Assembly: GCA_963973915.1 (NCBI GenBank)
Contig: CAXBBM010000021.1
Span: 1-22,387, forward strand
From: Polycyclovorans sp002706265
GTDB taxonomy: Bacteria > Pseudomonadota > Gammaproteobacteria > Nevskiales > Nevskiaceae
Direction: 5' to 3'
DNA: 22,387 nt
Each line of letters starts with the position of its first letter. Within the stretch, counting starts at the first letter, position 1. The notes under the pieces were generated by a model. It had not been told where the DNA came from and searched no databases. It worked only from the letters and a program-made list of their open reading frames with translations. Of this stretch, positions 7,651 to 16,378 are shown one piece after another. The translations under genes and the position numbers were made by a program.

Positions 7651-8539
7651 CGTTCTCGAAAAAGATCTGCACGTCACCGACGCCCTACGCACCCTTTTTG
7701 AACAACCCCTCAGCCACAACGCCGAGCTGATTTTTTGTGGCGGCACCAGCCTCACCAAGGCCTACCAGTGGATGGGCCGCATGTCGGAAGACATGGACTT
7801 CAAAATCCTGCTGCCGCCTGAGGCATCTCGATCAATCCGAAGGGCCGTGCGCGACGAAATTGTTGAGCGCCTCCAGCATCTAGGGTTTACGACCGACGAG
7901 GCCCGGTGGAAGCGCTTCAACGCCTCACGCCAGGTCGGCATGGAGTGGCGTTACCAGACTCTGTATCTGCCCGGCCAAGCTTTACGCCCTCACATGCAGA
8001 TCGACCTGCGCTTTACCAGCCTCCGGTTGGCGCCGACCACCCAACACGTACGGTCATTGATTGGTGCTTCGCTGCCCAATCCGGCGCCGGGTTTTCCCGT
8101 CCTCTGTCAAAACCCCGCCGAAACCCTCGCTGAAAAACTCATCGCTTACTTGCGCCGTACCTTGCGTCGCCAGCGGGGTGGGGCGCCCGATCAAGAGGGC
8201 GAGCCCGACAACCGCAGCCTCATCCGCCACCTGCACGACACCCACGCCATCGTCAGCCATGCGCCGCAGGCCATTGACGAGGCAACCGCGATATTTCCGG
8301 ACGTGGTGGCCGAAGAAATCAGCACCGGCAATCGCGCCGAAGACTTTGCCCTCCACGCCAATCCAAGGGCTGCGCTACAAGCCGCACTGAAGTCCATCGT
8401 CATCGACGAGGGCCTGCGTGATCAATACGACATCAATATCCGGCCGCTGCTGTTTGAAGCAGCCCCAGCCAATTTCCCCGACATCCTCGCCGCCTTTCGT
8501 CAGGCTGCCGGGCGCTGCATTCAGGCACTACCAGAATGA
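7571..8539 (+). CDS. AbiEii/AbiGii-type nucleotidyltransferase (putative toxin)
   Basis: This 322-residue protein has the AbiEii (PF08843-like) signature: LEKDLHVTDALRTLF (about 29-43), then FCGGTSLTKAYQWMGRMSEDMDFKIL. In that stretch GGTSLTK (57-63) and SEDMDF (72-77) form the nucleotidyltransferase core with its acidic metal ligands. PAETLAEKLIAYLRR further on is the conserved helix of the family. AbiEii/MenT-type toxins transfer nucleotides to tRNA or other targets and block growth, typically as a bacteriostatic anti-phage response; the substrate of this protein cannot be read from the sequence. It overlaps the antitoxin by 80 bases and the pglX start by ATGA, so it is translationally locked into the BREX operon. 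All core motifs look intact. Confidence 0.85.
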   Translation: MRTISATQKSQIDDWTLESGPVSLTGDVLEKDLHVTDALRTLFEQPLSHNAELIFCGGTSLTKAYQWMGRMSEDMDFKILLPPEASRSIRRAVRDEIVERLQHLGFTTDEARWKRFNASRQVGMEWRYQTLYLPGQALRPHMQIDLRFTSLRLAPTTQHVRSLIGASLPNPAPGFPVLCQNPAETLAEKLIAYLRRTLRRQRGGAPDQEGEPDNRSLIRHLHDTHAIVSHAPQAIDEATAIFPDVVAEEISTGNRAEDFALHANPRAALQAALKSIVIDEGLRDQYDINIRPLLFEAAPANFPDILAAFRQAAGRCIQALPE

Positions 8540-11500
8540 ACAAATCCGCACTCAAGAAATACGCCCCCCAAGCCCGCAAGGACTTCATCGCCGCCGTCAC
8601 CCAGCGCGCCCAGCGGCTGGGGCTGGACCCGGCGCGGCCTGCCACGGTGCAGCAAACCGGGGACGTGCTGCTGATTGACGGCCAGGCGTATCCCTCCAAT
8701 TGGTCGGGGCTGCGCGGTCAACTTCAGACCCGCATCAAAGACCACGGCTTTGCCCAGGTGATGGATGCCATGGCCTACACCTGGTTCAACCGTCTGGTGG
8801 CCATCCGCTACATGGAGCTGCACGGCTTTCTGGACCACGGCTACCGGGTGCTCAGCCACCCGGCCAACCAGGCCACCGGCCACACCCAGCCCGAGATCCT
8901 CGATCACATTAATGAGCTGGAACTGCCCGGCCTCGACCGCAGCCGCGCGCTGGATCTCAAGCTCGCCGGCAACCGCGATGAAGAGCTGTACCGCGAAGTG
9001 CTGCTGGCCCAGTGCCACGCCTTGCACAAGGCCATGCCCTTCCTGTTCGAATCGCTGGACGACGCCACCGAGCTGCTGCTGCCCGACGGCCTGCTGCGCA
9101 CCGATTCCATCCTGGGCAAGCTCGTCACCGCCATCGATGAGGCCGACTGGCAGGACGTCGAAATCATCGGCTGGCTCTACCAGTTCTACATCAGCGAGAA
9201 AAAGGATCAGGTCATCGGCAAGGTGGTGAAAAGCGAGGACATCCCCGCCGCTACCCAGCTCTTCACCCCCAACTGGATCGTCAAATACCTGGTGCAGAAC
9301 AGCCTCGGCCGCCTGTGGCTAATGGCCAACCCCACCAGTACACTCGCGACCAAATGGGAGTACTACATAAAACCCGCCGAGCAGACGGATGAAGTCAACG
9401 CCCAGCTCGACGCGCTCATCCAGGCCCGCATCAATGAGGACGGCGCCACACTCAATCCCGAATCCCTCACGCTGCTCGACCCGGCCTGCGGCTCCGGCCA
9501 CATCCTGGTGGAAGCCTACGACCTGCTGCGTGACATCTACCTCGAACGTGGCTACCGCCGGCAGGACATCCCCCGGCTGATTCTGGAAAAGAACCTCTAC
9601 GGCCTGGACATCGACGACCGCGCGGCCCAGCTCGCCGGTTTTGCCCTGTTGATGAAGGCGCGGGCGGACGATCGGCGACTGTTTGGGCAGCCGGTGGCGT
9701 TCAATGTACTGGCTTTGCAGGAGACGAAAGAAGGGAGCGCGGACTTGCACAGTGCGCTGAACTCGCCGCAGGTTGACTACTCCGCAGTTAGCCTGCTTGT
9801 GGAGACCTTCGAGCAGGCCAAGACCTTTGGCTCGCTGATTCAGATTCCCGATGAACTGGCGAGTGCCTTGCCGGACTTGCGGCTGGAGCTGGATGCCGTG
9901 CGGGACGGCGGTGACATGTTAGGCCGCGATGTGGCGGAGACGCTGCTACGGCTGGTGGCGCAGGCGGAGGTGCTGGCCAAGCAATTTGATGCGGTGGTGG
10001 CGAATCCGCCGTATATGGGCGGCAAAGGTATGAATGCCGACCTCAAGGCTTGGGCCAAGAAGACATTCCCGGCCAGCAAATCGGATCTGTTTGCTATGTT
10101 CATCGAACGCGGTTTCGGCTGGAGCAAACCGGCTGGCTTCAACAGCATGGTCACGATGCAGAGCTGGATGTTTCTGTCCAGCTTCGAGGACATGCGGACG
10201 AGGCTGCTCGAAGATCGCAGTATCAGCACAATGGCGCATCTGGGCGCTCGGGCCTTCAGCGAGATCTCCGGCGAAGTCGTGCAGACCACCGCCTTTGTAT
10301 TGCAGCCCCGGCACGTCGGCGGCTTCCGGCCTGTGTTCTTTCGGCTTGTTGACGGCAATGAACCCGCCAAGGCCGAAGCCCTGCGCACCGATCAGAACCG
10401 CTTTGACGCCGCCGCGCAGGATGATTTCAAGAAGATTCCAGGAAGCCCTTTAGCCTATTGGGCACCTTCTGAGATTATTGCTGCGTTTGCGTCATATCCG
10501 TGTCTAGGGGAGCGATACCAGGTTCGTGCTGGGATTTCGACAGGCGAAAATGCAACCTTCATCCTTAAATGGCACGAAGTCAATGTCAGTGAAATCCGCC
10601 GTTCAGGCGATCACCGAGGCTGGCGCTACTCGCCTCATAACAAAGGAGGGGAGTTCCAAAAGTGGTATGGGAATCAGGATGATGTCCTCAAATATAGTCC
10701 GACTCATATCGCTGAGATGGAAACTAAGGCGGGTTTCAGGCATGACGGCAAGGAGCTTTTTTGGCGGAAAATGATTGGCTGGTCGAAAATCTCTTCGGGG
10801 CCGCCCAGCTTCAGGCTTTATCCAGAGGGGTTTTCATTCGATTCTGCCGGTCTCGCACTTTTCAGTAACGACGGTGAAACATCTGCAGATGTAATGGCAT
10901 TGCTGAACAGCTCCGTCTGCAAGTTTATGTTCAGCCTTCTTAATCCAACGCTCAATTTGACGCCTCAAGTAGTGAAGGCGATCCCAGATATACCAATTCC
11001 CAAAGAGTCATCCCAAAATGTTGAGGAATTGGTTGAACTTCACAAAGCTGACGTCAACTCATTTGAGGTGTCGATGAATTTCGACGCACCTCCAATTTTA
11101 TCGAGTGACGATAGGTTGATCTCTCATTCCTTCAGTGCGCTATTGGCGGCCGGCTCTGAACTAACTGACCGCGCACTGCTTCTTGAGGAATCGATAAGCA
11201 ATTCAATATTGCGCAAACTTGGACTCGGGCTGACGAGTGTATTTGAGTTAGATCGCCAAGATATCTCGCTTCAGTGCAACACGACTTTTCGGTATGGCCA
11301 CCGGAACAGCAGTGATGTGGCTGAGAAATATAGAGCGGAATCCAGTATTGATTTGGTCTCATATTCCATAGGCTGCATGATGGGCCGCTACAGCCTCGAC
11401 GCCCCCGGCCTGATCTACGCACACGCTGGCAACGAAGGATTCGACCCCAGCCGCTACGAAACCTTTCCGGCCGACGACGATGGCATCGTCCCCATTACTG

Positions 11501-12087
11501 ACGAAGCCTGGTTCGACGACGACGGCGCCAACCGCATCCGCGAGTTCGTCCGCGTTGTCTGGAGCGAAGACACAGAAGCCGAAAACATGGCCTGGCTCGC
11601 CGAATCCTTGGGGCAAAAAGCCAGCGAATCCGCCGACGACACCATCCGCCGCTACCTCAGCCGCGACTTCTACAAAGACCACCTGCAAACCTACAAAAAG
11701 CGGCCCATCTACTGGCTGTTCAGCTCCGGCAAACACAAAGCCTTCGAAGCCCTCGTGTACCTGCACCGCTACAATGCCGGCACACTCTCCCGCATGCGTA
11801 TGGAATACGTCGTCCCCCTCCAGTCCCGCATGCAAGCCCGCATCGACAAGCTGGAAGACGACATCACCAGCACCACCAGCAGCGCGCAGCAAAAGACCCT
11901 GCGCAAGCAAAAAGAAAAACTCGCCAAACAGCTCGAAGAACTCCGCAGCTTCGACGAAAAACTCCGCCACTATGCCGACCAGCGCATCACCCTGGATCTG
12001 GATGACGGCGTGAAGATCAACTACGGCAAGTTCGGGGATTTGCTGGCGGAGGTGAAGGCGGTGACGGGAGGCGAAGCTAGTGAGTAA
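8536..12087 (+). CDS. pglX: BREX type 1 adenine-specific DNA methyltransferase PglX
   Basis: This 1183-residue protein has normal PglX length. Methyltransferase motif I (SAM binding) is LLDPACGSGHIL at about 313-325, and motif IV is NPPYMGGKGMN at about 490-500, the NPPY of N6-adenine methyltransferases. The N-terminal 250 residues are the PglX-specific helical region (MDAMAYTWFNRLVAIRYMELHGF). The C-terminal end is a coiled coil (about 1108-1155). In BREX it methylates one strand of an asymmetric 6-7 base motif to label host DNA and is needed for defence. The codons for residues about 635-945 (10440-11375) are clearly AT-richer than either side: one sampled line has 26 GC of 60 (11041-11100) against 39 of 60 at 11401-11460. 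That is where target-recognition sequence is expected. It overlaps the next gene by 8 bases. Confidence 0.96.
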   Translation: MNKSALKKYAPQARKDFIAAVTQRAQRLGLDPARPATVQQTGDVLLIDGQAYPSNWSGLRGQLQTRIKDHGFAQVMDAMAYTWFNRLVAIRYMELHGFLDHGYRVLSHPANQATGHTQPEILDHINELELPGLDRSRALDLKLAGNRDEELYREVLLAQCHALHKAMPFLFESLDDATELLLPDGLLRTDSILGKLVTAIDEADWQDVEIIGWLYQFYISEKKDQVIGKVVKSEDIPAATQLFTPNWIVKYLVQNSLGRLWLMANPTSTLATKWEYYIKPAEQTDEVNAQLDALIQARINEDGATLNPESLTLLDPACGSGHILVEAYDLLRDIYLERGYRRQDIPRLILEKNLYGLDIDDRAAQLAGFALLMKARADDRRLFGQPVAFNVLALQETKEGSADLHSALNSPQVDYSAVSLLVETFEQAKTFGSLIQIPDELASALPDLRLELDAVRDGGDMLGRDVAETLLRLVAQAEVLAKQFDAVVANPPYMGGKGMNADLKAWAKKTFPASKSDLFAMFIERGFGWSKPAGFNSMVTMQSWMFLSSFEDMRTRLLEDRSISTMAHLGARAFSEISGEVVQTTAFVLQPRHVGGFRPVFFRLVDGNEPAKAEALRTDQNRFDAAAQDDFKKIPGSPLAYWAPSEIIAAFASYPCLGERYQVRAGISTGENATFILKWHEVNVSEIRRSGDHRGWRYSPHNKGGEFQKWYGNQDDVLKYSPTHIAEMETKAGFRHDGKELFWRKMIGWSKISSGPPSFRLYPEGFSFDSAGLALFSNDGETSADVMALLNSSVCKFMFSLLNPTLNLTPQVVKAIPDIPIPKESSQNVEELVELHKADVNSFEVSMNFDAPPILSSDDRLISHSFSALLAAGSELTDRALLLEESISNSILRKLGLGLTSVFELDRQDISLQCNTTFRYGHRNSSDVAEKYRAESSIDLVSYSIGCMMGRYSLDAPGLIYAHAGNEGFDPSRYETFPADDDGIVPITDEAWFDDDGANRIREFVRVVWSEDTEAENMAWLAESLGQKASESADDTIRRYLSRDFYKDHLQTYKKRPIYWLFSSGKHKAFEALVYLHRYNAGTLSRMRMEYVVPLQSRMQARIDKLEDDITSTTSSAQQKTLRKQKEKLAKQLEELRSFDEKLRHYADQRITLDLDDGVKINYGKFGDLLAEVKAVTGGEASE

Positions 12088-13588
12088 ACAAGCGAAGGGA
12101 AGCAAGAAAAGGACAGAACCATTAACGCGAACCAGGCCACTTTGGCAGTTCTTGGGGGTCCTTATATTCTCTCTTTTCGCAGTCATATCACTTTCATTTG
12201 TTTTTGTTTATCCTTTGACTGATGGATCGACGAAGTTAACTGACGGATTGTATCCTTCCAAAATTGGCGAGGCGGTTGCGTTATTGTCTGTGCTTGTTGG
12301 CATACCCGTTGGAGTGGCGGTCGCTTGGGTAGCTGTTGTGATTTCCTCGAGGGCAGAGGAGAATTCAATAATGACCGCAAAGCTCTCTACAATGCAGGCA
12401 AATCACGAACTTTTTTCAAGCGTCAATGCGGACGTATCCGATATCCACGAATGCTTTTGGATGCTTTCAAAAGAAGTCTCCCTTTTGTTAGTGGCAGCCG
12501 AATCGGTTAATGATAATATCGAAGCATTTTTCCGGGCTGGGCGCCTAAGTCAACTCGACGATCCATCGCCGCCAGAATGGGCCATGGCACTCAGGAAGGA
12601 CGTTGCTATTGGGCCACTTTCCTTTTATTACCAAAGCTGTTGGGATGACTTGGCAGAAATTACCGCGTCTCTTGACGAGCCGGGCCTGCCACCGGAGGTT
12701 TCAGCGCTACAGACTTCATACTCTAAGCTAATCGACGCATTCGAAGCTGTTGCGGCGGCGCTTGAGGGCGTGGCAAAAAATCGCGCCGCTTCATTGTGCT
12801 GGAACAGATTCGTTGAGAGCAATGCGATTGCCGCTATTAATTCTTCCAAAATATCTGTGCGTCGCGATGCGCTGAAGACGTTTGTTGAAACCGAATTTAC
12901 CAATGGAGCTGAGATTGATGATTTGACCGCAGCGCAGTCAATTCACATTCAAGACGGCAACGTTGGTATGTATGCTCAATTCACTAGAGAACGTGCTGCG
13001 GCACTGAGGGAGCTAGGAATCGGAGCTTTAGTGTTGTCGACTGCGCGTTCAAGCTTGATCAAGAACGACTCATTGCGATACGGCTTTCGAAGCAACCTCT
13101 CAAAAACGGCGTCGGAGCTTCGGCACCATGCTCCAGATATTTACCGAAGATCACTAGACCGAGCTGTGGGTGACTCAGAATTGTGGCTGCTCGGGAGTTT
13201 GCTATTTGCAAGACTTGGCCTGGCTATATTCGTTAAGGGTGATAAAGAAATAAAATATTTAGAACTTGATATGGGATCCAAGATGATTGCCCAGATTATC
13301 GGATCCATTCCGGATAAAGATAAAGTAGCCGAGGCCCTTATCGCGTTTCACAATGTATCTGGTCAAGAGCAGAGTGGGTATGCTGAGCTGGTTGAGAATA
13401 GTGTGTCTCGAGCTTTGCAAGCATGGGTGCAGCCCAGTTCGCTACTCCCGGGAGAATCGTATGACATTGCTAAAGAAGCGTTGATGACTCGCCGTGCTTT
13501 ATGGTCGTTTGGACAATTTTCCAATGCTTCTGCATCGATCAATTTTGATTCTGAAACGTCAGAGGTTTACTTCAACGAACTTGTTTAA
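12080..13588 (+). CDS. two-transmembrane protein of unknown function inside the BREX operon
   Basis: I do not recognise this 502-residue protein. A basic N-terminus (KQAKGSKKRTEP) is followed by two transmembrane segments, about 21-46 (LWQFLGVLIFSLFAVISLSF) and 62-88 (IGEAVALLSVLVGIPVGVAV), joined by a short loop. About 410 mainly helical, soluble residues follow, presumably cytoplasmic because of the positive-inside N-terminus. No nuclease, ATPase, TIR, SIR2 or protease motif is visible. It starts with GTG inside the end of pglX (8-base overlap), so it is co-translated with BREX. Its base composition is much more AT-rich than its neighbours (27 GC of 60 at 12421-12480), suggesting later acquisition. 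A membrane-tethered accessory or effector is possible but is only a guess. Confidence 0.85.
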   Translation: MSKQAKGSKKRTEPLTRTRPLWQFLGVLIFSLFAVISLSFVFVYPLTDGSTKLTDGLYPSKIGEAVALLSVLVGIPVGVAVAWVAVVISSRAEENSIMTAKLSTMQANHELFSSVNADVSDIHECFWMLSKEVSLLLVAAESVNDNIEAFFRAGRLSQLDDPSPPEWAMALRKDVAIGPLSFYYQSCWDDLAEITASLDEPGLPPEVSALQTSYSKLIDAFEAVAAALEGVAKNRAASLCWNRFVESNAIAAINSSKISVRRDALKTFVETEFTNGAEIDDLTAAQSIHIQDGNVGMYAQFTRERAAALRELGIGALVLSTARSSLIKNDSLRYGFRSNLSKTASELRHHAPDIYRRSLDRAVGDSELWLLGSLLFARLGLAIFVKGDKEIKYLELDMGSKMIAQIIGSIPDKDKVAEALIAFHNVSGQEQSGYAELVENSVSRALQAWVQPSSLLPGESYDIAKEALMTRRALWSFGQFSNASASINFDSETSEVYFNELV

Positions 13589-13618
13589 TAGATTTGCCGC
13601 TCCACGAGGTGATCTCAA

Positions 13619-13636
13619 GCGGGAACGACTTCCCGC
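13619..13636. repeat. perfect 7-base inverted repeat (hairpin) before pglZ
   Basis: GCGGGAA and TTCCCGC flank a CGAC loop in the high-GC spacer between the two-TM gene and pglZ. No T-run follows. It may be an mRNA stability element or a REP-like relic. Confidence 0.45.
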
Positions 13637-13658
13637 CGTGCGGCGGAGGCTACACAAC

Positions 13659-13739
13659 ATGCGGCTGATGAAGCCGGTAGAACGGACAAAAGCCATCGAG
13701 CTGCTTCGGCAGACGCTTGAACAATACGGGGAGTCCTGA
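13659..13739 (+). CDS. short ORF coupled to pglZ, unrecognised
   Basis: In-frame ATG codons at 13659 and 13668 open a very small reading frame of at most 26 residues from 13659, ending LLRQTLEQYGES. Its TGA overlaps the pglZ ATG (TGATG). The same frame is open upstream to at least 13494 and has a charged, helix-like character over 13590-13739 (GDLKRERLPAVRRRLHNMRL). A GTG at 13638 would give about 33 residues. It may be a leader peptide that couples pglZ translation, or the 3' remnant of a longer gene lost when the AT-rich gene upstream was acquired. Little more can be said. Confidence 0.35.
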   Translation: MRLMKPVERTKAIELLRQTLEQYGES

Positions 13740-16378
13740 TGCCACAGCCGCAGAGCCAAGGGCAAGTAGAGAGAATCAAGGCAGGACTCACGTCGTTGCT
13801 GGTTGGGGGCAATCGCGTTGTCTGGTGGTCAGACCCGGATGCAGAGCTTTCCGAGATCGCGTTAGAGATAGATTTAGAAGGAATTGAGATTGTCTCCCTT
13901 GCACAGGAATCTGCCTTTGCATTGAAGCGCCGGATTGAGCTGGACGCGCCGAAACAACCCTTTGTGATTTACGACAGCCAGCCGCCACCGCCCGTCGAGT
14001 CCGACTGGCTACTGGATGTGCGCCTATATGCCGCCCGATTTGAGGCGGACGCTACCGCCATGCTGATTCAGGATTTGGGCCTGAAGAACCAGCATCTACG
14101 CGACCACTTGAAGGCGCGGGCTCGCTTTCTCGCCAGTCAGGAGCGGGTGGAGCGCCTGCAACGTTGGCTACAGCCGGATGATCTTGAGCCCGCCATAGAC
14201 CTGAAGATGCTGGCGGTTGCGGTGAGGGCTGAGCAGCCGGATGTATTTCATGTGTTCTCGGCACTCTTCAGCTCTCTCGCCGCGCTCGACGAAGGCGCCG
14301 AGCCTGAAGGTTGCGCAGCCTTCTTAGCAATTCAAAAACTCGGATTAGAAGTACCGTTTTGGGCCTTTGCAAAAGCGACTTTCGGCTACAGCGCGGTTGA
14401 GCCGAAGCTCTGGAATCTGCTGCTGCACCTGCTGGTGACCGATCTGGGAGCAGCTTTTGGCTCGTCGCTGCCCGTGCCCTTGAAGCCACTGCTATTGACC
14501 GGGCCTAAAGCGGCGACGGTGTGTGTATTTCTGTCTCAGTGGCGTGACAGCACCTTGCGGCAGGGGGCCTACGACGTGCTTTCGTCTCGGGTGGGCCGCG
14601 AGCTGAATGTATCGGATCTTCTGGCGGACGTGCCCCTGAGCCGCCTGGCCGTGTGCATGAGCTTTATCGCGGTGGAGCGACAGTTGGCGGACCGCATTCG
14701 CTCGGCGCTGCTGAATGACAGCAGCGACGTGGTGACCCATGAGCTGAGAGCAGTGATGACGCAGCGTCTAGATGGTTACTGGGCCAACCCTCGTTGGCCG
14801 GATACACCAGAAGCGCCGCGCAAGACCTGGAACGCTTATTACCTGGCTGCGCAAACAGCGATGCGTTTCTTCGAGCTATGTCAGCCGCTACCAGCCAGCT
14901 TGAGGTTTTCGTCGGCGGCCGAATGCGTAAAGCGCTACACCGACGAGCTGTTCGAATTGGATCAGCTCTACCGCCAGTATCACGAGCATGCTGATGTGGT
15001 GGATCAACGCGGCGCCGATACCTTGCAGGCCGTGGGTCAAAAGGTTGAGGACTGGTACCTCAACCGATTCTTGCAGCCCTTGGCGCAGCGGTGGGATGGC
15101 TTCATTGAAGGCGGACTGCTGGAGCATTGGCAAGTTGAGGGGCTGCCGCCTCAGCAGGCGTTCTTTGCACGCGAGGTGCTGAAGTATTTGTCAGGCGATG
15201 CGGATCGCCGGGTGTTCGTGGTGATCAGCGATGCGCTTCGCTATGAGGTGGCGGAGGAGCTGTCACAACAGCTCAACGGCAAAAACCGGTTTTTGGCAAC
15301 GCTGTCGGCCCAATTGGGTGTGTTGCCGTCATACACCAAGCTGGGCATGGCGAGCCTGCTGCCGCATGAGGCCCTCAGCTACAACGACAAGGGCTTGGTG
15401 CTGGCTGACGGACAGTCAACTGAGGGCATAGATCAGCGTTCCCGCCTGCTGAGCAAGCACGACGGGCTGGCGCTGAGGGCTGAAGACTTCCTCGCGATGA
15501 ACAAGGCGCAGGGGCGTGAGGCGGTGAAGGATGCCTCCGTGATCTACGTCTACCACAACAAAATCGACGCGATTGGCGACACCGCCAGCACCGAGAGCGA
15601 GACATTTTCGGCCTGCCGGAAAGCCATCGACGAGCTGGACCAGATCGTCAGCCGTATCATCAACAATCTCAACGGCCATCATGTGCTGGTGACGGCAGAT
15701 CATGGGTTTCTCTTCCAGGAAAGTGACCTGGAGGCGCTGGACAAAAACGCGCTCGCCCAGAAGCCCGGTGGCACTGTAGTGGCCAAGAAGCGCTACCTGA
15801 TTGGCAGGGGCTTGCCCACCGTACCGCAGGCCCACACGGGCCATGTGCGCAACACAGCAGGGTGCGACGACGACATGATGTTTTGGCTGCCCAAGGGTGT
15901 CGCACGCTTCCACTTCGTCGGCGGTGCGCGCTTTGTCCATGGCGGCGCCGCTTTACAGGAGGTGGTAGTGCCGGTCATCACCGTGCGCCAACAGCGCGGC
16001 GCAAAGGCCAAGGCGACTGAGATCCGCAAGGCCGGGGTCACGGTGCTGGGCAGTAACTTCCGCGTCACCACCAACCGTTATGCCTTTACGCTGTTGCAGG
16101 CCGAGGCGGTGAGTGAGCGCGTCAAGCCTGTCGCGATTCGGGTGGGCCTCTACGGACCCGGCAACAAGCCGATCTCAAACATCGAGCACCTGACGCTGGA
16201 TAGTGAGGCCGAGGATCTTGGCCAACGCCAGCGGACCGTGAGCCTCAATCTCACCGCAGGACCCTTTAACCGATCCGACACCCATCACCTGGTGATCTCG
16301 GATGCCGACACAACGGTGGAGTTGATGCGCACCGAAGTGAAAATCGACTTGGCGTTTACCAATGACTTTGACTTCTGA
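13739..16378 (+). CDS. pglZ: BREX type 1 phosphatase-fold protein PglZ
   Basis: This 879-residue protein belongs to the alkaline-phosphatase superfamily PglZ domain group. The metal-binding motif VFVVISDALRYEVAEEL starts at residue 492 and VLVTADHGFLF at 649-659; these are the two halves of the metal-binding active site. HGGAALQEVVVPVI follows at about 738-751, also conserved in the family. The first 480 residues are the BREX-1-specific helical region and the last 100 are beta-rich. PglZ is essential for defence and, in E. coli, for methylation by PglX; recent work on the family points to metal-dependent nuclease or phosphodiesterase activity. The ATG at 13739 overlaps the preceding short ORF, and the 3' end overlaps brxL by 17 bases. 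All core residues appear intact. Confidence 0.96.
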   Translation: MPQPQSQGQVERIKAGLTSLLVGGNRVVWWSDPDAELSEIALEIDLEGIEIVSLAQESAFALKRRIELDAPKQPFVIYDSQPPPPVESDWLLDVRLYAARFEADATAMLIQDLGLKNQHLRDHLKARARFLASQERVERLQRWLQPDDLEPAIDLKMLAVAVRAEQPDVFHVFSALFSSLAALDEGAEPEGCAAFLAIQKLGLEVPFWAFAKATFGYSAVEPKLWNLLLHLLVTDLGAAFGSSLPVPLKPLLLTGPKAATVCVFLSQWRDSTLRQGAYDVLSSRVGRELNVSDLLADVPLSRLAVCMSFIAVERQLADRIRSALLNDSSDVVTHELRAVMTQRLDGYWANPRWPDTPEAPRKTWNAYYLAAQTAMRFFELCQPLPASLRFSSAAECVKRYTDELFELDQLYRQYHEHADVVDQRGADTLQAVGQKVEDWYLNRFLQPLAQRWDGFIEGGLLEHWQVEGLPPQQAFFAREVLKYLSGDADRRVFVVISDALRYEVAEELSQQLNGKNRFLATLSAQLGVLPSYTKLGMASLLPHEALSYNDKGLVLADGQSTEGIDQRSRLLSKHDGLALRAEDFLAMNKAQGREAVKDASVIYVYHNKIDAIGDTASTESETFSACRKAIDELDQIVSRIINNLNGHHVLVTADHGFLFQESDLEALDKNALAQKPGGTVVAKKRYLIGRGLPTVPQAHTGHVRNTAGCDDDMMFWLPKGVARFHFVGGARFVHGGAALQEVVVPVITVRQQRGAKAKATEIRKAGVTVLGSNFRVTTNRYAFTLLQAEAVSERVKPVAIRVGLYGPGNKPISNIEHLTLDSEAEDLGQRQRTVSLNLTAGPFNRSDTHHLVISDADTTVELMRTEVKIDLAFTNDFDF

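Noticed and set aside
11359..12186. 275-codon minus-strand frame over the pglX 3' end
   Set aside because: It is Phe/Val/Ala-rich shadow sequence opposite a conserved PglX coiled coil, with no domain.
13494..13658. 81-codon version of the small ORF before pglZ
   Set aside because: Its first part overlaps the 3' end of the two-TM protein gene in another frame and has no ribosome binding site; only the 3' part is plausible.
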